This document shows positions 1 through 12,892 of a stretch of 64,000 bases of DNA, in pieces (position 1 is the stretch's first letter; every line of letters starts with the position of its first letter). The stretch lies in assembly GCA_027604505.1 (NCBI GenBank), contig JADIIX010000002.1, positions 186,001 through 250,000 of the forward strand. Reading direction: 5' to 3'. A model generated the notes under the pieces. The model saw only the letters and a program-made list of their open reading frames with translations, did not search any database and had not been told where the DNA came from. This stretch comes from Gonapodya sp. JEL0774 (Eukaryota > Monoblepharomycota > Monoblepharidomycetes > Monoblepharidales > Gonapodyaceae). Position numbers and translations under genes: made by a program.

Positions 1-63
1 CACCAGAAAACTTACGTTGATTTCTCCTTCATCTGTCGCTTTCGAAGAGGACACCTTTGACAT
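1..63 (-). CDS. First coding exon of a gene continuing off the left edge
   Basis: Reading the minus strand from the ATG at 63-61 gives a 16-codon open exon (MSKVSSSKATDEGEIN) that ends exactly at a GTAAGT donor beginning at position 15. A start codon, an open frame and a strong donor at the junction make a real first exon plausible. The peptide is too short to name. The gene would lie downstream of UGGT on the same strand, with about 130 bp between its start and the UGGT stop. A random ATG followed by a chance donor remains possible. Confidence 0.35.
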   Translation of the reverse strand, partial: MSKVSSSKATDEGEINVSFLV

Positions 64-196
64 TTCACAATTAATTGTTCAAAGAATTTGCGTGGGAGCA
101 ATTGGCCTGCGAAGCGAAGACGATCACTTCGCATTTCCCCACTGCCTCGGATAGACCTGGTGCGAAAAGCTTATTACAACCCCTATTCAACATAAT

Positions 197-3100
197 CTAA
201 AGCTCGTCTTTTTTCCGCGGTACTAAGGTATTAGCTGCAAGAAGTTCGGCGACCTCATTGTCGTAAACGCTCCATTCGGGTATTTGGCGCTTTGCGCGAT
301 CCAACTTCGGTTCCTTGGTCATGGGGTTGTTGCACTGTTAAAAGAAAAGGTGAATATGGACAAAGATCCTGTTCACTACCCTGAGTAAGCATGATACTTG
401 CCAAGTCGATTGTCTTTGCTGTTTTCAAACTCTCGTCGTCGCACCACGTTTCACACCAAAGCCAATTTTGCGGTAGGGAATAGATTGGAATTTGATCCTG
501 CAGATTGTTGGGCAGATCCTGATCCAGATTGGCCAGACTCTCTGGGTCAGCACTCAGCATTTGGTATTGAGATCGAAGGATGTCACCAGCAGCGGTCTGC
601 CTGAACCGTACTAGATCCACGAGATAAAGCGCACTAATATGATAAGGTCGACCATGAAGATGGTTCGCCCAGTAACCTGTCTTCCAAAACCGGAAACCCT
701 CGGTTTCTTTCCGACTGTCCCCCATGGGTGTGAAGGCATATGCAGCATTCCGGATATCCATATCCATGAGCTCCTGCAAGTCAGTTCGAACGATCTTAAT
801 GAAATGTGGTTAGAACCTCAGCCGATACGGTTTGGAATTCCAGATCCGAACCTGGTCCGCATCGACAAAGATGACTCGCTCTAAACTGAGAGGGAACAAA
901 ACATCCAAAAAAAGTATCTTATACCCCCAAATAGTGCGCTGTTTCTCCGTCTGCTTTCGTAGCCAGTAAGGCCATTTGTATGTCACCAGTTCGTAGTCGA
1001 ATCCATATTTTCTTGACAATACCGGTAGGAAGTTCTGATGCATAAAGTAATGTGAGGGCACTTAACAATAGAAACAGACGGTAGTAACTTACTTTGAAGG
1101 AGGGAGAGAGAAAGTTTTCGATCAGCCAAAATTTCACAGGGCTCTTGGTGTGCCGCATTACACCGGCAAACATAATTGACATAAACCGCTCATAAAGTTG
1201 GCCAGAGGCAACAGAGAAAACGTGTATCGTCGATCGCTTCGTAACGACTGGCATTTCGACCCTTAAATGTCCAATACTTAAGAGTCCTTCTCCAAGACAC
1301 AATCAAGTAGGACTTACGGACGCTTAAACAAGTTTGCAATACTTTCCAAAATGCCACCTTTCTTTTGCTTGGACCCCGATAACTCTCTATCCTTGTCTTC
1401 GGCCAACACATCTTCCATTTCCATTCCCGGTCTCTTGGATAGGCGCACGTAAAGAGTGGCACCTTCCAGGCTTCGAACCACGACGCTACCATGGTAACCA
1501 GCCAATTGCGTTCTTGGATTCTCCTCACTTTTTGGTCTTGCCATCAATTGCCTTGCTTCGTTGCTCACGAGTTCCATCGTGTAAACCTTCGTGGATCTGC
1601 CATCCCGAAGGCGGAGATTCCAAACACCAGGATTGGCTTTGAGTTGGAAGTACCCAAGATTAGCCATTATCATTGTGTCGACGATATGCGGCTGAAACGC
1701 TGTGCCAAGAACCAACTGGGCGCCACGTGGTGGTGAATTTGTCGTGGCATCCCGTGAGTGGCCTGTTACGGATCATCAGGTAGCACATATGGAGACCTCA
1801 ACGCGTGAGCCCAAAATTGGTCCCACCTTCAATCAATATGGCCTTCAACTCAAAGACAGACTCGATTCCCCTCTTACGGCTTGATGAGTCAAGGTTGGCT
1901 AACTTGATGTTGTCTAAGTCATGCATGGACACAATCGGAGTTACGAGCCACCGTTCGGGAGCTGAAATTTCGGAACGACCCATTATAGATTCACGGACAT
2001 TGCGAGACGCAAGAATGCAACTCCGATAATACCATCAAGTCCTAACGTAAGAAGAGTATTTTCTGGAAGTCCACGAAATAAGGCGGAAGGAGAAAGTATG
2101 CGACTACGAACAAAATGGAACAGTGCCAAAATTGAACTGTCGACAGGTGATGCAAGGTGCTCACCCCGATTGAGAGTACCCGATCTGGGAGTTGAAAACG
2201 TATCGATAAAATCTCTTAAGTGGCACCTCCGTGGTTCTAAACGATGGCTCCAATCGAACACTGATATGGACGAGTTCGTTCTCCAACTCGGAGAACTGTC
2301 TTAAAATTGCAGATATCTTTTGGGAATCTGGTGTCAACGGATCTAATATGGCGGAGAAGAAGAACAGGGCTGTGTTGAGGTTTCCAACCTGAAATGCACT
2401 TCGAAGAGGGTACAAATCTTTGAACTGGCAGGCACACTATTTACTTTAACATTGTAACACCCACCCAGATAGTGAGGAGTTGAAAGGCGTTGGGTGAAAT
2501 CCGGTCCTTGACCTCGGCGCTGTGAACAGTCCAGAGTGCAGTTCCCCATGTATCGCTCCAATACTGGCAATGGATGTACAGTGCATGATAATCTCCGACG
2601 CCAAAGGACTTCAAATCATTTAAATACACTGAACTCTTAAACTTCCACTTTGTCAATCAAATCAAGCTCACCCAGACGATTTGAACGATTTTTCATTAAA
2701 CAGTTCAATGATTCGTTTTGACATTGGATAAATGCGGTCCCGTAAATCAATGGACACAGCCAGACCAAGATCTGAGCTTGTTAGAAATTCACCCTTTAGA
2801 AACGGGCCAAAAACCTTGGCAAAGATAAGAAACACATTTGAGGAGCAAGAGTAAATGAATTTCAAGACTAACATGAACGTACTCGGCCGTTAATAATAAT
2901 GGCGTTCACATCGTGTAGAGGGAGTTCATTTTTCAAGAGGAAGGACGTAATGTCACTTTTCTTATTTTTCAAACGAAGTTCTTCTGTCGGTAGCGTTGCT
3001 AACTCAGGGTTCTCAAAGAACGCTGCCAGCATCAACACTGCATCAGCCAAAGCGACAGTTCCACCATCGGCGGTGTCACGCATTGCTAACAAGTACTTTC

Positions 3101-6063
3101 TTAGAACCTCTGCCTGTGTCGAGTTAAAATGACTTGAAATGAGCACACCAACACGGGCGGTCACCGACTCATCGTCGATACAGTGGAGCGCTTCTCGAAG
3201 AAGGTTCACTCCAGACTCATCACTGAAATCCGAGAGAACCCACATAGATGCAAGGTAAGTAGCACTAGGATCTGCGGGCGAAATATGGTCAAAGCGATCT
3301 TGTTCAAGGACATAACACAAGCGTACTTGCCCACCCTTGGCAATGTACACAATACTATGAGCTGGCATTTGATCAGTGTGCACGATACGAACTGTTTCAG
3401 AGCTCAAAAATACATAAGGATTTCTGCGAGGGTGAACGCCGGGAAGTGTCGCGAAGAAGTCGAAAATGTCGGTATTGTCGTCAACCGTCTCATCGTGGAC
3501 TTGTCGCACCAAAAAGTCTATTTGTTGGAAGTAGACTTCAACAATTGACTGACTCCATACCTGAGTGCAAGAGGAAAGAAATAGTCTCACACAGTCCAAA
3601 CCGTGGGCTCAGCTCCACTCACATCATCCATTATCACTGGTCTTCCATTGCAGAACGCAATACCTTCAGTCTTGGATACGCCTAGACGTTGCATGTAGTC
3701 CCGGATCTCGCCAATGCTGTTGTCGAGAGAGCCAAGGAGTTCTTCTACCGGCCGGCTTAAGTCTACTGCTGTCCTGTTTTTCGCCTTTCGGGAGGCTACA
3801 AATGTACTGAAAAGCGGTTTCGCCCGAGTTAGAGTACTGACCGGAGGTTTGGAATCACGGACAGCTTGGCGGACCTTGAGACAACTGTATTCGGTCACGA
3901 TTATCAAAAGGGGATCCACCAAACGCGACTTACTGAGAGGATAAAATCTCTTGCATCCTTCAAGCCATACTCGTCGACAATAAGTTTAATCATTTTTGCC
4001 ATATCCGATGCTTTGATAATGTTTAGGCAAGGGCATGTAAGCAAAATTATCGTAAACGCGCAAGTGCCCCGAAGAACAAGCGCACCTTCCCCTTTCAGGT
4101 CGACGTCTACAGCTGGGACAAAGCCAAACCGAATGGGAACCTCCCCCCGAATGAAATTGAAAACTTGATCCATCGCATCCAGAGAGAAGCCTTGGGTCAT
4201 ATCCAACACCATGATGCAGGAGAACACATTCTTCCTTATATAGCGGAGTTGACCTGGAAAAGAGAATCTCTTCAGCTCTCTGATATGTTTGGGCCACTGA
4301 GCATATCGCCGGTCCTTCTCCAAATCGTTCCACCATAACGGGAGTGAATCTGCGCGAGTATCGAATGAATCACCCCAAGGGAACCTGGACTGATCACCTC
4401 CGCCTTTCTGGTTACTGTAGAGAGGCATTGGTGTGTTCAGGATTTGGATTGCCTCGCGAGCGGAGAAGGAAAATCGAGCGATCGATTCTATGGTCTCTGC
4501 CTCGGTTCTCATGACTCGAAGGAGTCTCGAAATAAGTCGTAATAAATTCTACTGACATAGAAATATTTTGCGAAACATTACACTCACTGATAGGGATCGA
4601 TACTAACAGGATCCAGCTCCACTCCATTCATCTCCAAAGCATTCCAAGCGCCAGCAGGCTGACGCCCTTGAGGGGCTGGATGTACAGTTATTTCCTGTCG
4701 AAGCGTCTCATTCACTGGGAGTTTGGCGATGATGTGAGCGAGCTTCGGAAAGTTCCCAGTGAGCTGCTCCAATGCAGCAAGAGGGGTGGGGTGCTGGAGA
4801 ATGAACTGAGTCGCTTTCAGGCCAAGGTCTTGTGGTGGAAGCAAAGCCGTGAGCTGTCAAAGTGCGAGGACTTCAAGCGATTATAACACGCTGCTACCGC
4901 ACGTACCCGCAAGTGAGGATTCGTCGTCAATTTGAACAATCTGTGGTACTTCTTTGAAGCCTAAAACATCACCCCCTTCGGCCATACTGATGGCAAGGGG
5001 ATCATCGGTTTCATCAAGTATGTCTGGAATTCGTTCATGAAATTATAAGACTCAAACCTGCACTTACTTATTGCATAGAAACTCACCGGAAATAATCTTT
5101 CTATCGTCTATGACTTTGTAGTCAGTTTTTTTGATGGCCAACTCAACACCATAACCACTAAGAACGAGAGGTTCCTGGGCGTGGTGTCCGGGAGGTGGAC
5201 GGTAGCGCAACACGTATGCAAATCGCCCTTCCGAGGATAGCGAAAGCATGCGGGTGTGCAGATCCAAGAAGTCAGGAGATATTATGTCTCCGTACAAAAT
5301 AACATGAGGCAATGAGCTCTGTCCCAAGATATGGTCGAATGGGTAGGTGAGGGGAGTGCTGAAGGCCACCCAGCCCAGGGAGTTTCAACGAAAGATTTCA
5401 CCATTCATGTAAGGCAATGCGAACAGCACCGTGCTGTTCCACAGGGAGCGCACCTCGTGATGACATCTGGACGGCTCCCCACGATCTTGTCAAGTTCATT
5501 TACGGTACATGCCTGTCTGCCACCAACATCCACCCAAGACGCACAATCACTCCTGAATCCATCAGTGTTCACAAACGAAGCTTCTACAATTGATTGATAG
5601 AGATGATAGTAGGCTTGAACAGCGGCAGATTGAGTGTGAAGGGACAGTGCTACCTTGTGGAGAGGCAGGTAAGAGCTGGTTCGAGGAGGATTGAGGTTCT
5701 CGTCCGTAAGCAAGTCGTATATATAATTGTACGCTTCTTCAGAGGCATTCGGATGAGGAGGGTTCTTGGCGACAGCAGACACAGCGAGGAAGTAGGCAGA
5801 CCGGTTTCGCTCAGCAACTAGCTCCCTTTGAGAAGGTGAATTGAATCAATAAGAATTTGAGACTCAGGATCTTTCAAAGGGTAAAACTGCAAAAAATTCA
5901 CGTACAGGGCTTCAAGAATCGGGTGTGGTGCTGGCCACGATGAATGGACCTCTGTTGTCACGGGAGGAGAATCCAGAGCCCATGTGGGAGTCACCGAGCT
6001 CGCTAACACGAGGATTGCGTATACTGTGTTTTGAATGTTCCATCGCCGTCGTCCTTGGGCCAT
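197..6063 (-). CDS. UGGT1: UDP-glucose:glycoprotein glucosyltransferase (UGGT)
   Basis: This is the ER folding sensor that re-glucosylates N-glycans on misfolded glycoproteins so that they rebind calnexin or calreticulin. The start at 6063 precedes a hydrophobic signal peptide ([16 protein letters not shown]). Several exons follow with the thioredoxin-like UGGT lumenal domains, for example 5064-5369 and 3904-4512. The C-terminal GT24 catalytic domain lies at about 250-1302 and reads [10 protein letters not shown], then WPYWLRKQ, then the metal-binding FVDADQ at about 854-870, then [11 protein letters not shown] and [13 protein letters not shown]. The protein ends PRKKDEL followed by a stop at 197-199, so it carries a KDEL retrieval signal. 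Family membership is clear from the catalytic domain and the ER signals; exact exon borders in the N-terminal half are approximate. It is divergent from the PRMT4 gene. Confidence 0.93.
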
Positions 6064-6179
6064 TCTCGGGCACTCGATCTTGCTAAACGGTTGGGCCAGA
6101 CTGTGGGTGCGCACTGTGTGAGGGATCAGTTTCTGTGTGAGGGATACGAATCAATTCATTTTTTGGTTTCAAAACTGCG
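6064..6179. promoter_or_regulatory. Shared intergenic promoter of UGGT and PRMT4
   Basis: These 116 bp are all that separate the two divergent start codons (6063 on minus, 6180 on plus). They contain a 12-nt direct repeat, TGTGTGAGGGAT, at 6115-6126 and 6134-6145. No obvious TATA box is seen. Promoter function is inferred from position only, and the repeat could be a factor-binding site or chance. Confidence 0.4.
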
Positions 6180-8273
6180 ATGGGCGATTTTTCAGCCCAG
6201 AACCGAGGAAAGCAGAATTCGCACAGTGAAAATGCAGTGAGCGCTTTGGGAGCTCGATAGTAAACCAGTGTTGTACAGCTTCCTGAATACGTTTCCACGT
6301 TTTCAAGAGAGACCCCGCGTACTTTGGGTACTATGCCCAACTCACACATCAGCAAAACAGTGAGTGAATTGAAGTTGCCACCATCGTACAATCTGGACAA
6401 CCCCGCTAACGTATGGACATCAGTGTTGCAGGACACTGTCAGAACTTCGACTTATCACTCTGCAATCGTCGCCAATTCGGCCCTTTTTCTGAACAAGACA
6501 GTTCTTGATGTTGGGGCAGGCTCAGGTGAGGATGTACCACAGGCGATGCCTCTGTCTCCGCCGACTTATAAATCCTCTGCGTGGAACTGGTGGATGAGCA
6601 GGGATCCTCTCGTATTTCTCGGTACAAGCCGGTGCCGCGAAAGTGTACGCAGTAGAGGCTAGCAATATGGCGTTAAAGATGAAGAAGCTTTTAGACCAGA
6701 CGACTGTTAAGGTGAGTTGTTGCAAATTGAGTGGGACAAGTGATATCACGTTCAACGGGAACTATTCGTCACTCCAAACTCTACCCGCAACCAAAGAATA
6801 CGTGGATGCGTGGGAAAGTCAATGTGATTCAGTGTAGGTTTCTACCAAGCCCAAGTGCTCTACGAAGTCGGGAAACCCAGAGCTGTTTCCCACTGACCAG
6901 AACCCACTGTTGCACTCATTCTCAGCCAAGATTGAGGATGCCGACTCTGTCATACCCCCCGTGGATATCATTGTTTCGGAGCCCATTGGGGTTTTGCTCG
7001 TACATGAGCGAATGGTTGAGTCGTTCCTCCTTGCTCGGGACCGATATCTCAAACCAGGTGGAACTCTCTTCCCTTCGTCGGGAACAATATTTTTGGCTCC
7101 GGTAGGTCACTTCGCCTCGAGCATGGAACTGATAAATTTGAATATTCCATATCAGTTCACAGATGCTACCCTCTGGACACAAACCATGGCCAAAGGTTCG
7201 AATGAACGAACCCCCACCATTTTTCTTTTGCCGTGGTCTCATCTTGACATTATTAGTTCGCTTCTGGGAAACAACCAACTTCTATGGCGTGGACTTGAGT
7301 CCACTCGTACGCGATGCCCGAAACGAAGTATTTGGAATGCCCGGTGAGTCAGTAGTATATTTCCGCAAAGTTCGATTTCCTCTTGAACTCAGCTTTTCGA
7401 AATGCCGACGGGAACAATGTTCCAAGTTGTGGGCACGTTCGACCCCCGCACACTCGTCGCACCTTCCTGCTCACATAACATCGACTTTTACACCATAACT
7501 ATTCCACAACTACAGGAATTTATCATTCCCATTCGATGGACGGCCGCATATACCGGAATTCTGCACGGTAAAAGGCCCTGATCCTGATCCGGTGATTTTC
7601 AATACAATTCTCAGTCGATCCACTCCCCTGCAGGAATCGCCAGTTGGTTTGACATACACTTTGCCCCTGGTGCGGGCAGTGTCATCCCCGTTACCTTTAC
7701 TTTGTCCACTGCACCTTCCGCAGAGCGCACGCATTGGCATCAGATACGATTCCTTTTCAAGGGTACGTAGTATTGATTTTCTCAGATGGTTCGTTCACCA
7801 CATATACTTCCATTGCCCGAAGAGCCCCTTGCCGTCAATGCCGGAGAGACCATTCGTGGCTGGTTCCACCTTCGCGTCAACGACATGCGCTCCTATAGGG
7901 TCGAGGCTGAACTTGTCCTTGGGGAGACCGAGGTCCTTTCGGAGCCACAATTCATGGATGCCCGGCGAGGTGCTGGGGACATTCCACAATCACATAGCAG
8001 CCATGGTGGACCTATGAAGAACTCGAGACCACATCCTGCCCGTCGGAGGGACGCATGGGAACTACAGGATCAAACCTACTACTATGGGTTTGATCCCACG
8101 TTTCCCAACGCACAGGAACACCAACCCGAGTATTCGTGCCTGGTGAGTAAAGTTAGCCGCGTTTTTTGTGACAATGTCGCAGTGAGATGCATCCCAAATT
8201 ACAGTATGTCCCAACTGGCGAGGAGGAGGCAGTTAATGGAGATGGGGCCACAGAGATGTCCACTGAGGCTTGA
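6180..8273 (+). CDS. PRMT4: Protein arginine methyltransferase 4 (CARM1 type)
   Basis: This is a type I arginine methyltransferase that makes asymmetric dimethylarginine using S-adenosylmethionine, mostly on nuclear proteins. Exon 1 is 6180-6236. Splicing through 6237-6307 gives DPAYFGYYAQLTHQQN, and removal of 6360-6423 joins it to MLQDTVRTSTYHSAI. SAM motif I reads VLDVGAGSGILSYFSVQAGA after removal of the intron inside GSG. The double-E loop reads VDIIVSEPIGVLL. The CARM1-like end of the barrel reads FWTQ, NFYGVDLSPL, PSAERTHWHQIRF and later LQDQTYYY. The last exon ends GATEMSTEA at 8271-8273. The protein lacks the N-terminal PH-like domain of animal CARM1. PRMT1 and PRMT3 are less likely because of the YFGYY start and the THW region. 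Confidence 0.9.
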
Positions 8274-8354
8274 AGCATTTACAATTCATGTACAGACATA
8301 CATTATTTCTTCGAATCAACACAAACGAGCTAAAAACAAAAAGACCTTATGCTG

Positions 8355-11300
8355 TCAACAGTCATAGCAACCTATGCAAGCCATCTCGTCTCGAACTACC
8401 TCGGCCTTTTTTGTATTGGTTCCGAAATTGAACCACGAATCCCCAATAAAATCCCGTTCCAAAGACTTCTCCAATCTTTCCAAGTCGAAATGACGTAGTT
8501 TGTGCGCAAAGGCATCAATTTTGTCCAAGATTATGGTGTCATCCCCTTCAATCTCAGTAATCTTCATCAACCTGTCGTCCAATGCCTCAAGAGAGGCCAA
8601 CATTGTTCTTAGAGAATTCAAGAGGGCGCGTTTCACAACGGCTGAAGACTCCATTTCGAGTAATAGCAAGAGCCGTGGAAGGTCCAGTTCGAAGAACAGA
8701 GATGTCCCAGTGCGGTGGCATCTGAGAGTTGACGATCCCTCCATTCCGACGCTTTGTAAAAATGGTTCGACATACGAAAACCATAGACAACTGGTGAAAC
8801 TTATTGCACGGATTCGAATTTCAGTGTCTACGTCGTCAAAGAGTTTGATGACGGTTCGTTCCCTTCCACAAGCAAGTGCTGGTCAGACAGTTCACAACAA
8901 GGACCTGACGTGTCTGAGGACTCTTACTTCAAAACTGCAACTCTATCTTCCCGCTGTTCCTCATCGAACTTTTCGCTCGTTTGCATAAATTCGATCAACT
9001 CTGGTTGCAACGGAAGCAACACATTCAGCGTATCCAGGCTCGCCCTTCGTACATACCCTTGCGAATCGCCCATGCCATTCACCAGCAAACAACAAATTGC
9101 TGAGATCGTCGAGGGGTCCAAATCAAGCCATCGGCCAGGAAAAGACGTAAGGGCCTGTGAATATTGCAAGACTCAAATGAATGACAACTGGCCAAAGACC
9201 TGAGAACCAACCGCAAGGACTGCTATCGCGGTCGATTGTACAATTGGATGAGAATCTGCACATTTCGCTAGTATAGCGGTCGGGACTCTTTTCTCGAAAA
9301 GCACATCGCAGATTTTGGACTTGTGGCCGCGTCGCCCCTCCTATCAACAGAGTGAGACTCGTGAGTACACAGTTTTGACAGAACGTGCTCACTTCCTCGA
9401 ACAACAATCGCATGAACTCCAAAGTGTCATCACGAATACTCCAAGGTGCCTCAAACAACGTTGATATCAGAACGTCAGCGATTCTTTCGACAATCACCTT
9501 TTAAGCCAAACAAGAGCTTATCGTAGCAGGCACAAGGATTGCAGATGACTATTCTGAGTGACTGGGAACTCACCGTCTCCGAGTTACACTTCTCCATGCC
9601 AAGCAATTCTCCGATTAACCCCAAGTACGATCCATACAAGTTGTATGAAAGCAATGATTCGTTCAGGTGAGTGACTAACACTTCTAGAACTCTATCAAGG
9701 TCGATTTGATCACTGCCCGACGAGTTTAGAACTGCCATTCGCAAGTTAAGAATGATGCAGTGTCGCAAATCAGCACTGATTACTATCTGCTCCGAGCAGA
9801 GTATTTTCGTCAACCAGGTGATCCGACGATAAGCCTGGACAGTGAACGCAAGTTGGAAATGGGTGGAAGGAGATTAAGAGATTGACAGGAGAATCTCACG
9901 GTGGACGGACTGTCAAAACTTTCCACTACCACATTAGCACAGGCGAAAGCAGATTTGATAAGAGCAGTGATTTGGTCCAATTCATTTTGAAGTACCGCTT
10001 CACACTTGACAACCAGAGCTCTCAATGCAAACGGAACTTCTCAAATACCCAGCGTCACGGAAACCTACGTGTTGGCGAAAAGCATTCACGATGCCATGGA
10101 ATTGATTGTCATCCACCTTTGAATACGGCATTACCTCCGATGAACCAATAATCGTGAAAACAATTTCCATCAGGAACTCCAACAAGGTACAAGCAACTTT
10201 GTGAGCAATAGAAATGCTCGAGTGGAAATAATTTATCCGGCTTGCGATCGATAGAACCAGAAAACTTCTCATCAACCATTGAGAGCTGCTTCCTGAGGTC
10301 CTGTGCAAAAGTAGTTGATTTAACACCAACAACAATTGGTCTAGATTGACAAGTGCCGTTCAGTTTACACTATCCAGCTATGAAGAAGATGTTTGCAATG
10401 CTGACCCGCCTGGGGTTCGGGCTGGAAACCCAAAACCGATGAAGGTGGTTCGATCGAATTGAACAGCCCGACCACCGTGTCACTAGCTCGAGCAGCAATG
10501 ACGCGATCGGGTGAGTCTAGGAGGCCGCAACACCTATCCATCTGCAGGCAGCAGTTGCATTTTTTCGTACAGTTCCGTTACATTTGAACTGAGGGGTTCC
10601 TTCGTTTTCCGACTCGTTGAAACTCACAATCTCACAGTTCCTCAGAAAGTTGAAGCCTTCTTCAGTATTGCACTTCAGGACCGACAGAGACAAGTCTAAT
10701 AGCCCTCTAGTGACCTCTGAGTCTTCAATTCTCGCAATCAGAAAGGTTCCGAAGAGAAAGGAAATTTCCGACAATAGAATTCCAAGGCATGCAAATGATT
10801 CATTGTGGCGATTCATCGCTATTAGACGACCGACAAAGTCACGAGAGGCGGAAGTGATAAGGCTGTTTCCGTCAAACAGGGCAGTTAGGACAACTGCTGG
10901 GGAGAAATTCCACTTGGCGAGCCTACGCCTAAAGTTTTTGTTGTCGATCTTAGGCCGTTTGAGGGGAAATCACACCTCACCGGGAAAATCCGTCCTGGGA
11001 TGAGGCGATGGCCTCGAGAGCTTTGAAAGCAGACGCGCGCACATAATCGTGTTTCGCTTCCAACGACACACAGAGTAAGAAAAGAAAACTGTCATCTTCA
11101 TAAATTAACGATCGTGAATTAGAGCTTCCGGAAGTATTGCAGTTTCGGTCTTTCTGTACAAGGTTTGCGATAATCCGGAGGGCAGCACTGCACACTCGAG
11201 GGTCCGAATGGGAAGCACAAAGCTGCAAGCAAAGCAGTAAGTGTTGAAAGGTGTACGTTGTTTCGAGAGCGTCCCCGTACCTTGAGACGGAACCAAAGTT

Positions 11301-11442
11301 CAGTCTTCACACTGTTACAAGAACCAACAGAATCCACAGTTGTGACGATTTGTTCAAACCATGTATCATCCAGACCGGATGTTGACTTTTGATCGAGGTT
11401 GCAGAGAGTTCCAATAACTGAAGGAGGCGGAAACCCGGGCAT
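8355..11442 (-). CDS. BRAT1: HEAT-repeat protein resembling BRAT1
   Basis: The multi-exon minus-strand gene encodes helical repeats. The first ATG in the open frame is at 11442 (MPGFPPPSVIGTLC). HEAT-like segments include DPRVCSAALRIIANL and YVRASAFKALEAI (about 11228-10977), WSIRDDTLEFMRLLFEE (about 9440-9390) and GYVRRASLDTLNVLLPLQPE (about 9060-9000). The last exon reads AHKLRHFDLERLEKSLERD and ends DEMACIGCYDC at 8355-8357. BRAT1 has the same plan: HEAT repeats with a W-x-VRDSALEFL element, a short 'SLDLEGL' helix near the end and a C-terminal cysteine tail. In animals that tail is inserted into the INTS11 endonuclease active site, where a cysteine contacts the metals. The BRAT1 assignment is by eye from remembered family sequence. 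Generic HEAT-protein identity is safer than orthology. Confidence 0.68.
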
Positions 11443-11598
11443 GTGCAATTTATTTGAAGTCACGCATAATATGAATGCGGTCGGGGCCCCACTAACAAAG
11501 TCTCCAAATGTTTTATTCGCGATTTTGAGTGATTCCTTCTATTAACACTCCCGTTTGTACAAAAATTCCCATGGATTGATAACAACCAAGTGATTCAC

Positions 11599-12892
11599 TC
11601 AGAATCTGTTCACATCGCGGTCTCGTCGCAAAATTTCGTCTTCTAACATCTTGGCAGCAAGCACATCCTTACGTCCCTTTGGATTGTTCAGTATCCGAGT
11701 CAAAATTTGGAGGTTGCTCTTAATTGAACTTTGTCCGCCTTGGACTGCTGGCCCGGAAACTTGCGAAGTTCGAGGCACAATTCGTTGCCATTTTGGTTCC
11801 ATAGGATCGCCGTTGTCATCACGTGGCACAATTTGTCCGTGGAGAGGGCAAATGCGCAAATCCTGGCGAAGACAAAGTCTACCACTTGGAAGTGGAGCTC
11901 GGCACGTCTAAAAGTACCGGTATTACTTGTGAATGGAATAGTGAGGGGTTTCAGACAGCGTACCCACAGGATGGTCAACTGAGACTTCAGTGGACTCCAA
12001 TTTCATCCTCCGTTTCTTCAATGCGGCAAGCGTCTCTGCAGATATCTCATGGTCGTCTTCAATCTCTCCTAAGAATCTGTGAGCACGTTTTAAACCACTT
12101 TGATTGAAAGTCATCGACATAGTGTCCCAGTAGGTTAAGTCTACGCCGTACTCCACAACAGGAGCTGTGCCCAGCAGTTCTAAGTCGGTGGCGTCAATTT
12201 ATGCTGGGTCGAGAACTATGACGTGTCAGTCATTCACCTGCACGCTTCGCATCAAAAGTTTCTGTCGGGACAGGTTCTACTGTGTCCCTGGACTGCAAAC
12301 GCGGAGTTGTTCGACTCATCTGTAAAAGGTTATCAGGAGTGGTGGGATCAAATATTGGAATCGCTGGAGATGCTGGCGCTGTGCTTGTTTCTAGTCGATG
12401 AGAGTGAGAAGTCGTCGACGGCAAAGGTGAAGGAGGAGTTGAGGGTGGTGCATTTTGCGTATTCTGTCTTGGTGGGATGCTCGTAAGGAGGAAGCCCGGG
12501 TATGCCCTCCCAAAATCCGAGCAAAGTTTCTCGAAGACCTCTCTGGCACGGTTTTGAAGCTGAAATGTTGCAGCGACATGATGCAAGTCCGAGGCCACAA
12601 CAGTCATTTCCACCCAGTAACGGAGATCGCGCTCGATCAACGACCGAAATACATGTGACCGAGGTAGAAGCACTTCCGCCATTGCAATAACCGATTCGCG
12701 AGTCTGTGCAGATGGACTCCCGAGTTCCTTGGATAGAGAAGTGTACGTTTCCCTGACCAGCAGTTCCGAGCTCTTACAGGTCCGTTTAAGCTCCGCTAGC
12801 AATTGGGCACGCTCAGATTCCGAGCATTTGATGAGCTTTCCAACAATATTTGCTGCCTTTCCGGACTCGGGCGAGGAATTCTTCGGGGGCAT
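11599..12892 (-). CDS. UVSSA: UV-stimulated scaffold protein A (UVSSA) homolog
   Basis: UVSSA links stalled RNA polymerase II and CSB to TFIIH in transcription-coupled nucleotide excision repair. The start at 12892 opens a VHS/ENTH-like N-terminal helical domain with [36 protein letters not shown] and [20 protein letters not shown]. This order matches the UVSSA family. A middle exon reads YGVDLTYWD and [11 protein letters not shown]. The C-terminal DUF2043 zinc motif reads [11 protein letters not shown], then [20 protein letters not shown], with Cys-x8-Cys and Cys-x3-His spacing, at about 11899-11800. The stop is at 11599. A proline/serine-rich linker, which includes [10 protein letters not shown], separates the two domains. 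It lies tandem and upstream of the BRAT1-like gene with 156 bp between them. Confidence 0.9.
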
